NCBI RefSeq assembly: GCF_900107585.1
Contig: NZ_FNQM01000003.1
Span: 248,001 to 312,000, forward strand
Reading direction: 5' to 3'
From: Rubrimonas cliftonensis
Lineage (GTDB): Bacteria > Pseudomonadota > Alphaproteobacteria > Rhodobacterales > Rhodobacteraceae
DNA length: 64,000 bases
Positions 8,416 through 16,018 of this stretch are shown here, piece by piece; position 1 is the first letter of the stretch, and each line of letters opens with the position of its first letter. The notes below the pieces were generated by a model. The model was not told the origin of the DNA, ran no database searches, and was given only the letters and a program-made list of their open reading frames with translations. The position numbers and the translations under genes are program-made.

Positions 8416-9617
8416 CTGCCCTCCTCGTACCAGGCGGCGATCAGGGCGCGCTCCTGAGGCTCCAGCCAGGTCACGTTGCCCGGCGGCATGGCGCGGCTGA
8501 CGCCGGCCTGAAGATAGACGCCGTGAGCGTGGCGCAGGATGTCGGCGTCGGTCTCCAGCATCACGCCCTTCGGCGCGACGGCGAGCCCGTCCCACAGCGG
8601 CTCGGCCGCGTGACACATCGCGCAGCGGCTGAGCACGACGTCCCGCACGCCCTCGAAATGCGCCGACGCCAGAAGCGGGCCAGCCGCCGCCGCCGTCTCC
8701 TCGCGCGGCTCGGGGCGGAAGCCCGACAGCCAGACGATGACGAGAAACAGCGCCGCCGTCGCGGCCCAGGTCCACCAGAGCATCCCCCCGCCGGCGTGCA
8801 TCGTGTTGAAGAAGTGGCGGATGGTCACGCCCGACAGGAACACCAGCGCGGCGATGACCCAGTTGAACTCGGTTGCGAAGGCGAGCGGATAATGACCGGA
8901 CAGCATGAGGAAAAGCACCGGCAGCGTCAGGTAGTTGTTGTGCAGCGAGCGCTGCTTGGCCTGCGCGCCGTAGATCGCCGCGGGCGTCTCGCCGGCCTTG
9001 AGCGCGGCGACCACCTTGCGCTGGTTGGGGATGATGATGTGCGCGACATTGGCGGCCATGATCGTGGCGGTGAAGGCGCCGAGATGCAGGAGCGCCGCGC
9101 GACCCGTGAAGACCTGCGCATAGCCCCAGCTCATGACCGCAAGCACGCCGAACAGGATCAGCATGAGCCGGTTCTGGTCGGCGCCCAGCGGCGACTTGCA
9201 CAGCCTGTCGTAGAGCAGCCAGCCGAGCGCCAGCGACGCTACCGAGATCGCGGAGGCCTGCAACGGCGTGAGGTCGGCGATCTCGGGGTCGATCATGTAG
9301 AGCTCGGCCCCGAAGTAGTACATCACCACCAGCAGCGCGAAGCCCGACAGCCAGGTGGAGTACGCCTCCCACTTGAACCAGATCAGATACTCCGGCATGT
9401 GCGGCGGAGCGATCATGTATTTCTGGATGTGGTAGAAGCCGCCGCCATGGACCTGCCACTCCTCGCCCGCGACGCCCTGCGGCAGGTTCGGCGACTTGCG
9501 CAGGCCCAGATCGAGCGCAATGAAATAGAACGACGAGCCGATCCACGCTATGCCCGTGATGACGTGCAGCCATCGCAGGCCGAAGCTCAGCCAGTCCCAC
9601 GCCATCGCCGCAACCAT
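8412..9617 (-). CDS. puuD: Urate hydroxylase PuuD (membrane protein with cytochrome c tail)
   Basis: PuuD oxidises urate to 5-hydroxyisourate in the membrane and replaces soluble uricase in many alphaproteobacteria. The 401-residue protein starts with the family block LRWLHVITGIAWIGSSFYFI. It has about eight hydrophobic helices, including FEWKWEAYSTWL-type and HNNYLTLPVLFLMLSGHY segments. It ends in a small cytochrome c domain with a CAMCH haem motif near residue 330 and a later AMPPGN Met ligand region. A GGAGGG site six bases before the ATG at 9617 supports this start. It is followed by guaD with a four-base overlap. Its product feeds UraH, whose end is at the left edge of the window. Confidence 0.95.
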   Translation of the reverse strand: MVAAMAWDWLSFGLRWLHVITGIAWIGSSFYFIALDLGLRKSPNLPQGVAGEEWQVHGGGFYHIQKYMIAPPHMPEYLIWFKWEAYSTWLSGFALLVVMYYFGAELYMIDPEIADLTPLQASAISVASLALGWLLYDRLCKSPLGADQNRLMLILFGVLAVMSWGYAQVFTGRAALLHLGAFTATIMAANVAHIIIPNQRKVVAALKAGETPAAIYGAQAKQRSLHNNYLTLPVLFLMLSGHYPLAFATEFNWVIAALVFLSGVTIRHFFNTMHAGGGMLWWTWAATAALFLVIVWLSGFRPEPREETAAAAGPLLASAHFEGVRDVVLSRCAMCHAAEPLWDGLAVAPKGVMLETDADILRHAHGVYLQAGVSRAMPPGNVTWLEPQERALIAAWYEEGR

Positions 9618-9691
9618 GATCGCCCTCCGCCGCCCTCGCAGCGCAGCATGGCCCGGCTTGCGGGCTTAGGGAAGCCGGCGCGGCGGCAAGT

Positions 9692-10429
9692 TCAGCGACG
9701 GCAGTAGACGTCGCCGGAGTTGGCGGCGTCGGGCAGCGCGGCGATGGCGGCGTCCATGGCGGCGGCGTCGGTCCACTCCCCGGCCCAGACATGACTTTCG
9801 CCGAGCGAGAGGCGGAAGTCGCGGTAGCCGAGCGCGGCGGCGCGCGCCAGCGCCGCGCGGCCGGCGCCGCGGAACGCCGCGACCACCTCGAAGGAGAGCG
9901 CCGGCGGCGGCAGCGACAGCCCGGCGAGCACCTCCGCCTCGAACCCCTCCACGTCGATCTTGACGAAGGCCGGCGGGCCGTGGGCGGCGATCAGGGCGTC
10001 GAGCGTCGCAGCGGGCACGGTCTCGCGGCCTAGCCACCGCTGGTTCTCCCAGCCCGGCGCGCCCGCGGCGGCGGCGACGAAGCCGCGCGAGCGGGTGGCG
10101 ACGGTAGGGTTGGCGGGATTGAGCAGCAGGACCGCCTCGCCGTCCTCGGGCCCGAGCGCGGCGCGCAGCACGCGCACGCCGGGGTCGCGGCCATGCAGCA
10201 GGCGCAGGACGCGCACCAGACGGGCCTGCGGCTCGACGGCGACGACGCGCGCGCCCAGCGCGCGGAAGGCGGCGACGCGGTCGCCCACATGGGCGCCGAC
10301 GTCGATGACCAGATCGCCGGCCCCGACGAACTCCCCGTAGATCCGGCGCAGGCCCCTCGCGTGGGCCCGGTCGAGACGGTAGACGCGCAGCGAGCGCGCC
10401 ACCGCGAGCCATTCGTTCAGCACGCCCAT
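9692..10429 (-). CDS. FkbM family SAM-dependent methyltransferase
   Basis: This 245-residue protein has the FkbM fold. LVIDVGAHVGDRVAAF is the SAM-binding motif I, VVAVEPQ is motif II, and a characteristic late VKIDVEGFEAEVLAG motif follows. FkbM enzymes methylate hydroxyl groups on sugars, polyketides or glycans; the substrate here is not evident. The start at 10429 (MGVLNEWLAVARSLR) was chosen because it lies 22 bases after the stop of the upstream DUF1178 gene. The longer open frame is proline/arginine-rich and overlaps that gene. The two genes are probably co-transcribed. Confidence 0.85.
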   Translation of the reverse strand: MGVLNEWLAVARSLRVYRLDRAHARGLRRIYGEFVGAGDLVIDVGAHVGDRVAAFRALGARVVAVEPQARLVRVLRLLHGRDPGVRVLRAALGPEDGEAVLLLNPANPTVATRSRGFVAAAAGAPGWENQRWLGRETVPAATLDALIAAHGPPAFVKIDVEGFEAEVLAGLSLPPPALSFEVVAAFRGAGRAALARAAALGYRDFRLSLGESHVWAGEWTDAAAMDAAIAALPDAANSGDVYCRR

Positions 10430-10451
10430 GGCGGCGCTCCGGCTTCGGGGG

Positions 10452-10982
10452 TCAGTCGTCGCGGCGCGGGAAATGCGGCAGGGGCGCGATGGGAACACCC
10501 TCCTCCAGCAGCGCCTTCGCCTCCGCGGCGCTGGCCTCGCCCCAGACGGGGCGCGCGCCCTCTCCCTCGCCGTGGCGGGCGCGGGCCTCCTCGGCGAAAC
10601 GGGGGCCGACATAGTCGGCGGTCTTCTCGACATGGGCGCGAAGCTCGGCCAGCGCGCGGGCGATCTGCGGCGGGACGGGGCCTGACATCGCCGGGCCGGG
10701 CGTCGCGGCTTTCGAGGTCGTGCGGCCCGGGGACGGCGGGAGCGGCGCGGTCCGATCCGGCGCCCCCGATGACGGCGAATCCGCCCGCCGCTCGGGCCCG
10801 CCCTGCGTGGGCGCTGCGCGCTCGCGCACGGCCGGGGCCATCAGCGCCTTCTCGACGTCGCGCCCGCCGCAAAGGGCGCACTCGACCTGACCCGCCACAC
10901 GCTGCGTCTCGAAGGCCGCGCTGTCGCTGAACCAGGCCTCGAAGCCATGGCCGTCTCGGCAGCGCAGGGCGTAACGGATCAT
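10452..10982 (-). CDS. DUF1178 family protein
   Basis: The 176-residue protein begins MIRYALRCRDGHGFEAWF and has a CALCGG motif at about residues 36-40. This is the typical N-terminal zinc-ribbon-like pattern of DUF1178, a family widespread in alphaproteobacteria with no established function. The middle (residues 55-100) is low-complexity and rich in Pro, Ala and Ser. The C-terminus KTADYVGPRFAEEARARHGEG...PVWGEA is the conserved DUF1178 block. It is the first gene of a short minus-strand pair with the FkbM methyltransferase. It lies divergent from the PhoR-like kinase, so a promoter probably sits in 10983-11141. Confidence 0.9.
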   Translation of the reverse strand: MIRYALRCRDGHGFEAWFSDSAAFETQRVAGQVECALCGGRDVEKALMAPAVRERAAPTQGGPERRADSPSSGAPDRTAPLPPSPGRTTSKAATPGPAMSGPVPPQIARALAELRAHVEKTADYVGPRFAEEARARHGEGEGARPVWGEASAAEAKALLEEGVPIAPLPHFPRRDD

Positions 10983-11141
10983 GGCGGCGCATCTCCCCTC
11001 GGCATGGCTGCGTAACAGCTTCCGGACTCCACATATATGACGCAGCGGTGAATTCCATATTTCTCGTTGCGGCGCGGCCTCCGTGCTATGGCTCCGCGCG
11101 ACAGGGAGGCGGCGTTGGACGAGAGCGGGAGAGAGGCGGGC

Positions 11142-12512
11142 ATGGCGGCGCGCGCGGCCGAGGAGGCGCCCGCGATCCTCGCGGCGGCCGGCGTCGCGGC
11201 CGCGGCGGGGCTCGCGCTAGGGGCCGCAGGCGCGCCGGCCGCGCTGGCGGCGGCGTTCGGGGCCGCGCTCGGGGCCGCGTTTCGGGCGTCTCTCGGGGTA
11301 GCGGCGGGCTGCGCCGTGGCGCGCCTTGGCGGGTTCGGCGCCGCAACGCCCGCGCCGCCGAGCCCCGCGGCTGTGGACCAAGCCCCTCCACCGACGCTCG
11401 ACGCGCTGGCGCCGGGCCTCGGGCGGGCGCTGCTGGAGCAGCTGCCGGCCGGCGTGCTGCTGATCGACGAATTCGGCCGGGTGATCTTCCAGAACGCCGC
11501 AGCGACGGATGTGGTCGAGCGCTCGGTGGCCGGCCTGCCTTACGCGGCCGCGCTGCGGGCGCCGGCGATGACCGAGGCGGTCGCCGCTGCGCTCGCCGAC
11601 CAGCGCCCGGCCGACATCGACGTGACGCTCCAGCGGGCCAAGGAACGGGTGATCCACGCCGCGATCCGCCCGCTGCCGCGCGCCGAGCTGTCGGCGCCGG
11701 GGGCCGACGGGGAGCCGCCGAGGCCTGCCGTGCTCATCATGCTGGAGGACCGCACCCGCGCCGCCAAGGCCGAGGCGCTGCGCCGCGACTTCGTCGCCTA
11801 CGCCAGCCACGAGCTCAAGACGCCGCTCGCCTCGATCTCGGGCTTCATCGAGACGCTGCAGGGCCACGCGAAGTCTGACCCCGCCGCGACCGAGCGCTTC
11901 CTGCGGATCATGGCGCAGCAGACCGAGCGCATGAAGCGGCTGGTCGAGGATCTGCTCTCGCTCAACCGCATCGAGATCAACGAGCATGTGCGCCCGCGCG
12001 ACCCGGTGGATCTGGCGACGGTGGCCTGGGAGGTCGCCTCGGCGCTGTCTCCCCTTGCGCAGGCGCAGGGCACGCGCATCGAGGTGAGCCTGCCGCGCGA
12101 AGGCATGATGACCCGCGGCAGCCATGACGAGGTGGCGCAGGTGTTCGTCAACCTGATGGACAACGCGGTGAAATACGCCGGCCATGGCGGGCCGGTGCGC
12201 GTGACGCGCGCCCAGCCGACGCCGGGCCGGGCGGGCATGATCGGCGTCACGGTCGCCGACAGCGGGCCGGGCATCGCGCGCGAGCACCTGCCGCGCCTGA
12301 CGGAACGGTTCTACCGCGTCGACGCCGCGCGCTCGCGCGAGCGCGGCGGCACCGGGCTGGGGCTCGCCATCGCCAAGCACATCCTGAACCGCCATCGCGC
12401 CGATCTGAGCGTGACCAGCAAGCTCGGCGAGGGCTCGCGCTTCACGGTGTGGTTCCCGGCGACGCCCGACGAGGCCGCCGCGCCGGAGCCGCCGGTCGGC
12501 GCGGCTCAGTAG
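11142..12512 (+). CDS. PhoR-like sensor histidine kinase
   Basis: The protein is about 456 residues. An alanine-rich hydrophobic N-terminal stretch is followed by a PAS-like region (GVLLIDEFGRVIFQN), a HisKA phospho-acceptor ASHELKTPL (His near residue 223), and an HATPase domain. N-box (VNLMDNAVKY), G1 (DSGPGI) and G2 (GGTGLGLAI) motifs are visible. The GIAREHLPRLTERFYRVD signature and domain order are typical of PhoR, which senses phosphate limitation with PhoB. No phoB, phoU or pst gene is in the window, so the assignment is by similarity only. Start uncertain: ATG 11142 has a GAGAGAGG site, while ATG 11088 and TTG 11067 are in frame upstream. Confidence 0.85.
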   Translation: MAARAAEEAPAILAAAGVAAAAGLALGAAGAPAALAAAFGAALGAAFRASLGVAAGCAVARLGGFGAATPAPPSPAAVDQAPPPTLDALAPGLGRALLEQLPAGVLLIDEFGRVIFQNAAATDVVERSVAGLPYAAALRAPAMTEAVAAALADQRPADIDVTLQRAKERVIHAAIRPLPRAELSAPGADGEPPRPAVLIMLEDRTRAAKAEALRRDFVAYASHELKTPLASISGFIETLQGHAKSDPAATERFLRIMAQQTERMKRLVEDLLSLNRIEINEHVRPRDPVDLATVAWEVASALSPLAQAQGTRIEVSLPREGMMTRGSHDEVAQVFVNLMDNAVKYAGHGGPVRVTRAQPTPGRAGMIGVTVADSGPGIAREHLPRLTERFYRVDAARSRERGGTGLGLAIAKHILNRHRADLSVTSKLGEGSRFTVWFPATPDEAAAPEPPVGAAQ

Positions 12513-12553
12513 CGGCGGGCGCGCGGCGCGGCGCCGCGTCGCCGCCGCATGGT

Positions 12554-12597
12554 TTGACGCCGGCGGCGGGGACGCGCTAGCTTGGAATCATTCCAGA
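12554..12597 (+). promoter_or_regulatory. mbfA promoter with candidate Irr operator (ICE-like box)
   Basis: A sigma70-like pair, TTGACG (12554-12559) and TAGCTT (12578-12583) with 18-base spacing, precedes mbfA. Overlapping the -10 element is the near-perfect inverted repeat TTGGAATCATTCCAGA (12582-12597; arms GGAA/TTCC around TCA). Its layout resembles the Irr-binding iron control element described upstream of mbfA in rhizobia. The placement over the -10 and start region would give repression. The match is from memory of the consensus and has not been scored. Confidence 0.55.
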
Positions 12598-12611
12598 GTG
12601 GGAGCGTCACG

Positions 12612-13592
12612 ATGATTCCGGGCTTCACGTCTCGGCGCCGGTTCAGCGACCTGAGCGAGCAGGAGATCCTGGCGCTCGCCATCTCCTCGGAGGAGGACGA
12701 CGCGCGGATCTACCGCTGGTTCGCCGCGCGGCTGCGCGAGGACGGCGCGCCCGACTCCGCCGCCGCCTTCGACGGCGTCGCCGCCGCCGAGGACGCCCAC
12801 CGCCGCGCCCTGATCGACCTGCACCGCACCCGCTTCGGCGAGGCGATCCCGCTTCTGAGACGCGAGCATGTGGCCGGGTTCTACGCCCGTCGCCCGGTCT
12901 GGCTGATGAAGACCCTGGGCCTCGAGCGCATCCGCGAGGAAGCCGCGCGCATGGAGAGCGACGCGCACGACTTCTACCAGCGCGCCGCGGCCTCGGCGAC
13001 GGACGCCGCGACGCGGAAACTGCTGGGAGACCTCGCCGCGGCGGAGGCTGGTCACGAGAACACCTGGGCGCAGCTCGAGCGGGCGCACCTGCCCGCCGAG
13101 CGTCGGGCGGCCGAGGACGAGGAGGCCCATCGCCGCTTCGTGCTAACCTATGTTCAGCCGGGGCTGGCGGGGCTGATGGACGGCTCGGTCTCCACGCTGG
13201 CGCCGATCTTCGCCGCCGCCTTCGCGACCGGCGACACCTGGCAGACGTTTCTCGTCGGGCTCGCGGCGTCGGTCGGCGCCGGCATCTCGATGGGCTTCAC
13301 CGAGGCGGCCTCCGACGACGGCGTGATCTCCGGGCGCGGCTCGCCGGTGACGCGCGGGGTGGTGACGGGCCTGATGACGGCGGTGGGCGGGCTCGGCCAC
13401 GCCCTGCCCTACCTTATCCCGCATTTCTGGACGGCGACGGCCATCGCCATCGCGGTCGTCTTCGTGGAGCTGTGGGCGATCGCCTGGATTCAGAACCGTT
13501 TCATGGAGACGCCGTTCTGGCGCGCGACGCTGCAGGTGGTCGTCGGCGGCGCGCTGGTGCTGGCGGCGGGAATGCTGATCGGGCTCGCCTAA
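12612..13592 (+). CDS. mbfA: Membrane-bound ferritin A (ferritin-like plus VIT1/CCC1 domain), iron exporter
   Basis: The 326-residue protein couples an N-terminal rubrerythrin/ferritin-like di-iron domain to a C-terminal VIT1-type membrane domain. The di-iron ligands are seen in SSEEDDARIYRWF, AEDAHRRALIDLH, EEAARMESDAHDFY and AEAGHENTW. The membrane part starts near residue 180 with GLMDGSVSTLAPIFAAAFATG and GISMGFTEAASDDG. In Agrobacterium and Bradyrhizobium, MbfA exports iron and protects against peroxide. ATG 12612 was chosen over the in-frame TTG at 12582 because a GGGAG site lies eight bases upstream and the TTG falls inside the operator. The gene is monocistronic; an Rrf2 regulator converges on it downstream. 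Confidence 0.92.
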   Translation: MIPGFTSRRRFSDLSEQEILALAISSEEDDARIYRWFAARLREDGAPDSAAAFDGVAAAEDAHRRALIDLHRTRFGEAIPLLRREHVAGFYARRPVWLMKTLGLERIREEAARMESDAHDFYQRAAASATDAATRKLLGDLAAAEAGHENTWAQLERAHLPAERRAAEDEEAHRRFVLTYVQPGLAGLMDGSVSTLAPIFAAAFATGDTWQTFLVGLAASVGAGISMGFTEAASDDGVISGRGSPVTRGVVTGLMTAVGGLGHALPYLIPHFWTATAIAIAVVFVELWAIAWIQNRFMETPFWRATLQVVVGGALVLAAGMLIGLA

Positions 13593-13607
13593 CGCCCCGC
13601 CGGCGGC

Positions 13608-14054
13608 TCAGATTGGCGCAAGGGCCCGGTCGAGCCGTTCGAGCAGCGCGCCGCGGTTGGCGGCGATGTCGGCGATCGTCAGCCCGTCCAGCACCGCGAA
13701 GAAGGCCGCCGTCGCCTCGTGCAGCTTGAGCGACAGGCGGCAGACGCCGAGCAGCGGGCAGGTGTTGCTGGACGGATTGAAGCACTCGACCAGCTCGATC
13801 GGGCCTTCGGTCAGCCGCACCACCTCGCCCACGCTGATCTCGGCGGCGGGGCGCGCGAGCCGGAAGCCGCCGCCCCTGCCCCGCAGCGTTTCAAGATAGC
13901 CGGCGCGGCCGAGCTCATGCACCACCTTGGTGATGTGGGCGCGGCTGAGGCCGTGCGCCTGCGAGACCTCCTCGACGCGCGTGAGGCCAGGCGCGCGGAG
14001 CGCGGCGAGCTGCAGCGTGCGCAGGGCGAAGTTCGTGTAGGCCGTCAGCTTCAT
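13608..14054 (-). CDS. Rrf2 family iron-sulfur transcriptional regulator, NsrR-like
   Basis: The 148-residue protein has an N-terminal winged helix (MKLTAYTNFALRTLQLAAL, VSQAHGLSRAHITKVVHEL, wing RGRGGGFRLARP). Three conserved Cys at 91, 99 and 105 (ECFNPSSNTCPLLGVC) would bind an Fe-S cluster. The pattern is closest to NsrR, the nitric-oxide-sensing repressor. The Cys spacing (7 and 5 intervening residues) differs slightly from E. coli NsrR, and RirA/IscR-type roles in iron control cannot be excluded. Its neighbour is the iron exporter mbfA, converging 16 bases away, which makes an iron-related role plausible. No target operator was confidently found. Confidence 0.82.
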   Translation of the reverse strand: MKLTAYTNFALRTLQLAALRAPGLTRVEEVSQAHGLSRAHITKVVHELGRAGYLETLRGRGGGFRLARPAAEISVGEVVRLTEGPIELVECFNPSSNTCPLLGVCRLSLKLHEATAAFFAVLDGLTIADIAANRGALLERLDRALAPI

Positions 14055-14252
14055 CGCGTCGCATCCATGTCGTGCGGCCCGGCCGCCGGGCGCGTCCGTG
14101 CGGGTATGACCGTAAAAGATATACGACAGATGACGCTTTCAACAAGCCAGTCCGCCGGGCTCGCCCCACGGCGCCGACGCCGCCGGAGATGGCGGCGGCA
14201 AAGCTTGAGGAGGGCGCGCGCGTCCGGTCGTTCCGGGCTGTCGGCGCGGCGC

Positions 14253-14885
14253 TCAGCTGCGCACGCGCTGCCGGTCGCGGTCGCGGCGGCTCGACATCGG
14301 CTGGAACGCGACCGCGACATGCGCCGCGCAGTACGGCTTGCCCTGCTGCGCGGGCAGGCCGCAGAAGCGGAAGGCGGGGTCGGTCGGGTCGCCGATCGGC
14401 CATTTGCAGACGCGCTCGGTCAGGTCCATCAGCGTCACGCGGCGCGCGGTCTTCTCGATCTCGGCGAGATTGGCCAGCACCTCCAGCCGCTCCTCGGTCA
14501 TCGGCGCGGGCTCCCGGCGCAGCGGGTCGCGGGCCGGCGCGCGGGCGACGGCGGGTTCCGGGGCCTCCTCGTCCGCATCCGTCGCGGCCTCGACCGGCTC
14601 GGGCTCCGTTTCGGGCTCGGGCGACGGCGCCGCCGCCGCGGGCTGCTCGGCAGGTTTGGAGGCGGGAGGCGACGCGGCCTCCTCGGCGACGGCGGCCGAC
14701 GCCGGCTCCTCCGCCGGTTCGGTCGCGCGCGGGGCCGCCGCGCGGTTCGACAGCCCGAGCCGATGCACCTTGCCGATCACCGCGTTCCGGGTGACGCCGC
14801 CCAGCGCCTTGGCGATCTGGGCCGCCGACTGACCCTCGGCCCAGAGTTGCTGGAGCTTCTCGACGCGCTCATCCGTCCACGACAT
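14253..14885 (-). CDS. gcrA: GcrA cell cycle regulator
   Basis: GcrA is an alphaproteobacterial sigma70 co-activator that acts at CcrM-methylated GANTC promoters and controls cell-cycle genes. The 210-residue protein has the conserved N-terminal helix-turn-helix MSWTDERVEKLQQLW...GGVTRNAVIGKVHRLGL. A long acidic Ala/Pro/Glu linker (about residues 50-130) follows, then the C-terminal sigma-binding block with CKWPIGDPTDPAFRFCGLP and YCAAH. The start at 14885 has a GGAGG site nine bases upstream; an in-frame GTG at 14900 lies on that site and is less likely. It is divergent from the ABC permease gene. Confidence 0.95.
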   Translation of the reverse strand: MSWTDERVEKLQQLWAEGQSAAQIAKALGGVTRNAVIGKVHRLGLSNRAAAPRATEPAEEPASAAVAEEAASPPASKPAEQPAAAAPSPEPETEPEPVEAATDADEEAPEPAVARAPARDPLRREPAPMTEERLEVLANLAEIEKTARRVTLMDLTERVCKWPIGDPTDPAFRFCGLPAQQGKPYCAAHVAVAFQPMSSRRDRDRQRVRS

Positions 14886-14993
14886 GTCCATCGCCTCCAC
14901 CGCGCTGCGCGCGCCCTCGACGCCGCGCGCCTACATGTTAGGTTCCGCCGCGTTTCCCGCAACCGGAACGCCGCCAGATAGAGGTTTTCTCCG

Positions 14994-15932
14994 ATGCGCG
15001 CCACACCGGACGCCGCCGCGACGCGACATGCCCCGCAGCCCGAGGCGCCGGGCGGCGCGAAGCGCGGCGGCGAAGGCCCCGCGCACCCGGCCCGAACGCA
15101 CCCGACACCCGACCGCGCGAGCGGGGCGGCGCCGGAGCGCCCCGGCCCGGGCGTCCGTCGCTTCGGGAGGACCAACTGGCTCGGACTTTGGACGCTGATC
15201 GGCCGCGAGGTGCGCCGTTTCGCGAAGGTCTGGGGCCAGACCCTTCTGGCGCCGCTGGCGACCGCCGCGCTGTTCATGGCGGTGTTCCACTTCGCGCTCG
15301 CCGAGCGGCGCGGCGACGCGATGGGCGTGCCGTTCATCGATTTCCTCGCACCGGGGATCGCGATGATGACGGTGATCCAGAACGCCTTCGCCAACACCTC
15401 CTCGTCGCTGATGATCGCCAAGATCCAGGGCTCGATCGTGGACACGCTGATGCCGCCGCTCTCGTCGGCGGAGATCCTGACCGGCTATGCGCTGGGCGGC
15501 GTGGCGCGGGGTGCGGCGGTGGGTCTCGCGGTCTGCGCGCCGGTCTTTCTCGCGCTCGGGATCGTTCCGGCGCACCCGTTCTGGGCGCTGCTCTTCATCC
15601 TGCTCGGCGCGCTGGCGATGGCGCTGGCGGGGCTGATCGCGGGCGTGTTCTGCACGAAGTTCGACCAGATGGCGGCGATCACCAACTTCGTGGTGACGCC
15701 GCTCGCGTTTCTCTCGGGCACCTTCTATTCGATCTCCGACCTGCCGGGGCTGGTGTACGGGCTGAGCCACGCCAACCCGGTGTTCTACCTCATCGACGGC
15801 TTCCGCTACGGGATCATCGGCGTGAGCGACAGCCCCCCGCTGCTGTCGGCGGGAGTGGCGCTGGCCAGCTGCGCGGCGCTGTGGCTCTGGGCGCTGCGGC
15901 TGATCACCAGGGGCACGGGGTTGAAGAACTAG
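14994..15932 (+). CDS. ABC-2 type transporter permease
   Basis: The 312-residue protein has about 60 low-complexity Pro/Ala/Arg residues, then an ABC-2 membrane domain with six predicted helices. The family pattern FIDFLAPGIAMMTVIQNAFANTSSSLMI and the later TPLAFLSGTFYSISDLPG block are visible. This type exports polysaccharides, drugs or lipids together with a separate ATPase. No ATPase gene is next to it: gcrA lies upstream on the other strand and a terminator hairpin follows. Its partner must therefore be encoded elsewhere. Substrate unknown. Confidence 0.9.
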   Translation: MRATPDAAATRHAPQPEAPGGAKRGGEGPAHPARTHPTPDRASGAAPERPGPGVRRFGRTNWLGLWTLIGREVRRFAKVWGQTLLAPLATAALFMAVFHFALAERRGDAMGVPFIDFLAPGIAMMTVIQNAFANTSSSLMIAKIQGSIVDTLMPPLSSAEILTGYALGGVARGAAVGLAVCAPVFLALGIVPAHPFWALLFILLGALAMALAGLIAGVFCTKFDQMAAITNFVVTPLAFLSGTFYSISDLPGLVYGLSHANPVFYLIDGFRYGIIGVSDSPPLLSAGVALASCAALWLWALRLITRGTGLKN

Positions 15933-15964
15933 GCTGCTGGATCAGGCGCGGCCCCAAAACAAAT

Positions 15965-15987
15965 GCGCGCCCCGCATCGGGGCGCGC
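15965..15987. terminator. Bidirectional terminator hairpin
   Basis: A perfect 9-bp inverted repeat (GCGCGCCCC / GGGGCGCGC) with a five-base loop lies between the convergent ABC permease and the VPLPA-tailed protein gene. AAAACAAA precedes it on the plus strand, which gives a T-rich tract after the stem for the minus-strand transcript. Confidence 0.65.
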
Positions 15988-16018
15988 ACGCGTGGCGCAG
16001 CATGGATGAGCGGCTGAT

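Noticed and set aside
8416-9792. Upstream extension of guanine deaminase as one giant protein
   Set aside because: The extra part is the out-of-frame shadow of puuD; the GTG at 8415 gives normal length and a coupled start.
12582-12611. TTG 12582 as the mbfA start
   Set aside because: It lies within the inverted repeat and -10 element and lacks a ribosome site; ATG 12612 has both spacing and site.
14055-14252. NsrR-type operator upstream of the Rrf2 gene
   Set aside because: The A/T-rich patch AAAGATATACGACAG has no clear dyad matching a known NsrR or RirA site.
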